8,120 bases of DNA from Alistipes sp. (GTDB lineage Bacteria; Bacteroidota; Bacteroidia; Bacteroidales; Rikenellaceae): contig JAGBIR010000186.1 in NCBI GenBank assembly GCA_017934845.1, positions 1-8,120 of the forward strand, read 5' to 3'. A model generated the notes under the pieces. It saw nothing but the letters and a program-made list of their open reading frames with translations. It ran no database searches and was not told where the DNA came from. Positions 7,288 to 8,120 of this stretch are shown here, piece after piece. The position numbers and the translations under genes were made by a program. The first letter of the stretch is position 1, and each line of letters opens with the position of its first letter.

Positions 7288-7304
7288 CCATCTCTCAGGC
7301 GCAA

Positions 7305-7346
7305 TAAAAAAGCCTTACGGAGCAGATCCATAAGGCTTAAATTTTT
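7305..7346. terminator. Bidirectional intrinsic terminator between yqaA-like gene and udk
   Basis: AAGCCTTA (7310-7317) and TAAGGCTT (7331-7338) form a perfect 8-bp stem, with GGA/TCC able to pair inside. On the minus strand the stem runs into TTTTTTATT, a good terminator for udk. On the plus strand it is followed by AAATTTTTA, weaker but usable for the yqaA-like gene. It lies between the two convergent stop codons, as expected. Confidence 0.85.
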
Positions 7347-7366
7347 ACCTATATTATATATACTCC

Positions 7367-7987
7367 CTATTGAGCATCAATAAGTGAACGGATGTTCTGG
7401 ATGAGCATCTGTACTGCAACGGAGTTAAAGCCGCCCTCGGGGATGATGACGTCGGCATACTTCTTCGATGGCTCAACAAACTCCTCGTGCATAGGTTTTA
7501 CCGTCGAGATATATTGGTCGATAACCGACTCCATACTACGGCCACGCTGGCGAACATCGCGCATAATACGGCGAGCCAAGCGCACATCGGCATCGGTATC
7601 GACATAAACCTTGATATCCATCAAATCGCGCAACTCCTTATTCTCGAAAATAAGGATACCATCAACAATAATCACCTTCGACGGTTTGACCGGCACCGTC
7701 TCATCCGTACGATTATGATCGACAAACGAATAGACCGGATGCGCAATAGGCACATTACTCTTCAGGGCCTTGATATGCTCAACCATCATATCGGTATCGA
7801 AAGCCTGCGGATGGTCGTAGTTCAGACGTGTACGCTCCTCGTAGGTCAACTCCGAATGCTCTTTATAATAGTAGTCGTGACACAACGTCGTAACGTCGTC
7901 ATTAGCAAATGCCTCTTGCAGCTTACTTACAAGCGTACTCTTACCCGAGCCGCTACCTCCCGCAACTCCAATGATGGTTACTTTCAT
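7367..7987 (-). CDS. udk: Uridine kinase
   Basis: Uridine kinase phosphorylates uridine and cytidine to UMP and CMP, using ATP or GTP, in cytoplasmic pyrimidine salvage. It has 206 residues (E. coli Udk 213). The Walker A P-loop is GGSGSGKST (10-18). The nucleoside-site segment HDYYYKEHSELTYEERTRLN (37-56) is followed by YDHPQAFD; D38 fits the catalytic Asp. PVYSFVDHNRTDET (84-97), VIIVDGILIF (105-114), the lid region RRIMRDVRQRGRSM (139-152) and EPSKKYADVIIP (172-183) all match the uridine kinase family rather than phosphoribulokinase or pantothenate kinase. It follows gyrB after a terminator and ends at a shared bidirectional terminator, so it is probably monocistronic. It gives a second route to UMP beside the pyrC-carA-carB operon. 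Confidence 0.95.
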   Translation of the reverse strand: MKVTIIGVAGGSGSGKSTLVSKLQEAFANDDVTTLCHDYYYKEHSELTYEERTRLNYDHPQAFDTDMMVEHIKALKSNVPIAHPVYSFVDHNRTDETVPVKPSKVIIVDGILIFENKELRDLMDIKVYVDTDADVRLARRIMRDVRQRGRSMESVIDQYISTVKPMHEEFVEPSKKYADVIIPEGGFNSVAVQMLIQNIRSLIDAQ

Positions 7988-8012
7988 AGCCTTATAAGAT
8001 TATTATTTCGGT

Positions 8013-8046
8013 TAAAATAAAGGCTGCCTTCTATGCAAAGACAGCC
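8013..8046 (-). terminator. Intrinsic terminator after gyrB
   Basis: On the minus strand GGCUG (8046-8042) and CAGCC (8026-8022) pair, with UUG/AAG-type pairing possible inside, and the stem is followed by UUUAUUUUA. It lies 10 nt after the gyrB stop and before udk. Confidence 0.75.
8035..8042 (-). promoter_or_regulatory. Possible udk promoter -7 element inside the gyrB terminator
   Basis: TGTCTTTG matches TAnnTTTG at seven of eight positions (all but the second base) and would start udk transcripts near 8028, about 40 nt before the ATG. No better match lies between gyrB and udk, so this or readthrough from gyrB must supply udk. Confidence 0.25.
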
Positions 8047-8055
8047 CGTAGTGAT

Positions 8056-8120
8056 TTATGCGTCAATATTTGCGTAATGTGCATTCTTCTCGATGAACTC
8101 ACGACGAGGTGGCACCTCAT
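8056..8120 (-). CDS. gyrB: DNA gyrase subunit B, last 21 codons only
   Basis: The frame open to the window's right edge ends EVPPRREFIEKNAHYANIDA followed by TAA. This is the conserved C-terminus of GyrB; compare E. coli, which ends EPRRAFIEENALKAANIDI. GyrB is the ATPase subunit of DNA gyrase, which introduces negative supercoils. Only the tail of the Toprim/C-terminal region is visible. ParE, the topoisomerase IV paralogue, is the alternative, but the NIDA ending fits GyrB better. Confidence 0.82.
   Translation of the reverse strand, partial: EVPPRREFIEKNAHYANIDA

Overview
The window looks like Bacteroidota, most likely order Bacteroidales. Start sites are preceded by the Bacteroidetes-type promoter element TAnnTTTG rather than by E. 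coli-like -10 boxes. One gene encodes a TonB-dependent receptor with an N-terminal carboxypeptidase-regulatory-like domain (Oar type). The gyrase B tail and the CarB and CarA sequences also read as Bacteroidales. A Rikenellaceae/Alistipes-like source is possible, but this is only an impression.

Layout: all genes are on the minus strand except one. Read in the direction of transcription from the right: the last codons of gyrB (8056-8120) with a hairpin terminator; udk, uridine kinase (7367-7987); a bidirectional terminator (7305-7346) shared with the convergent plus-strand yqaA-like membrane gene (6826-7287); a divergent promoter region (6660-6825); a 1045-residue Oar-like outer-membrane receptor (3522-6659); a 252-bp leader region (3270-3521); and the pyrimidine operon pyrC-carA-carB (3269 to beyond position 1, carB cut by the window edge).

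Metabolism: pyrC, carA and carB encode dihydroorotase and both subunits of carbamoyl-phosphate synthetase, which are early steps of de novo UMP synthesis. udk makes UMP by salvage from uridine. pyrB, pyrD, pyrE and pyrF are not in the window.

Two things stand out. First, the pyrC leader has a TAnnTTTG promoter element, a 40-codon leader ORF ending in a U-rich stretch, and a strong intrinsic terminator whose U-tract ends 8 nt before the pyrC ATG. This is the architecture of the E. coli pyrBI UTP-sensing attenuator, here in a different phylum and in front of different genes. Second, CarA carries Ser (codon TCG) at the catalytic cysteine of its glutamine amidotransferase domain, and the neighbouring His and Gln of the nucleophile elbow are Met and Glu. 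This predicts an ammonia-dependent rather than glutamine-dependent carbamoyl-phosphate synthetase. No mobile element, CRISPR array, tRNA or rRNA was seen, and no stretch over 300 bases lacks a gene.
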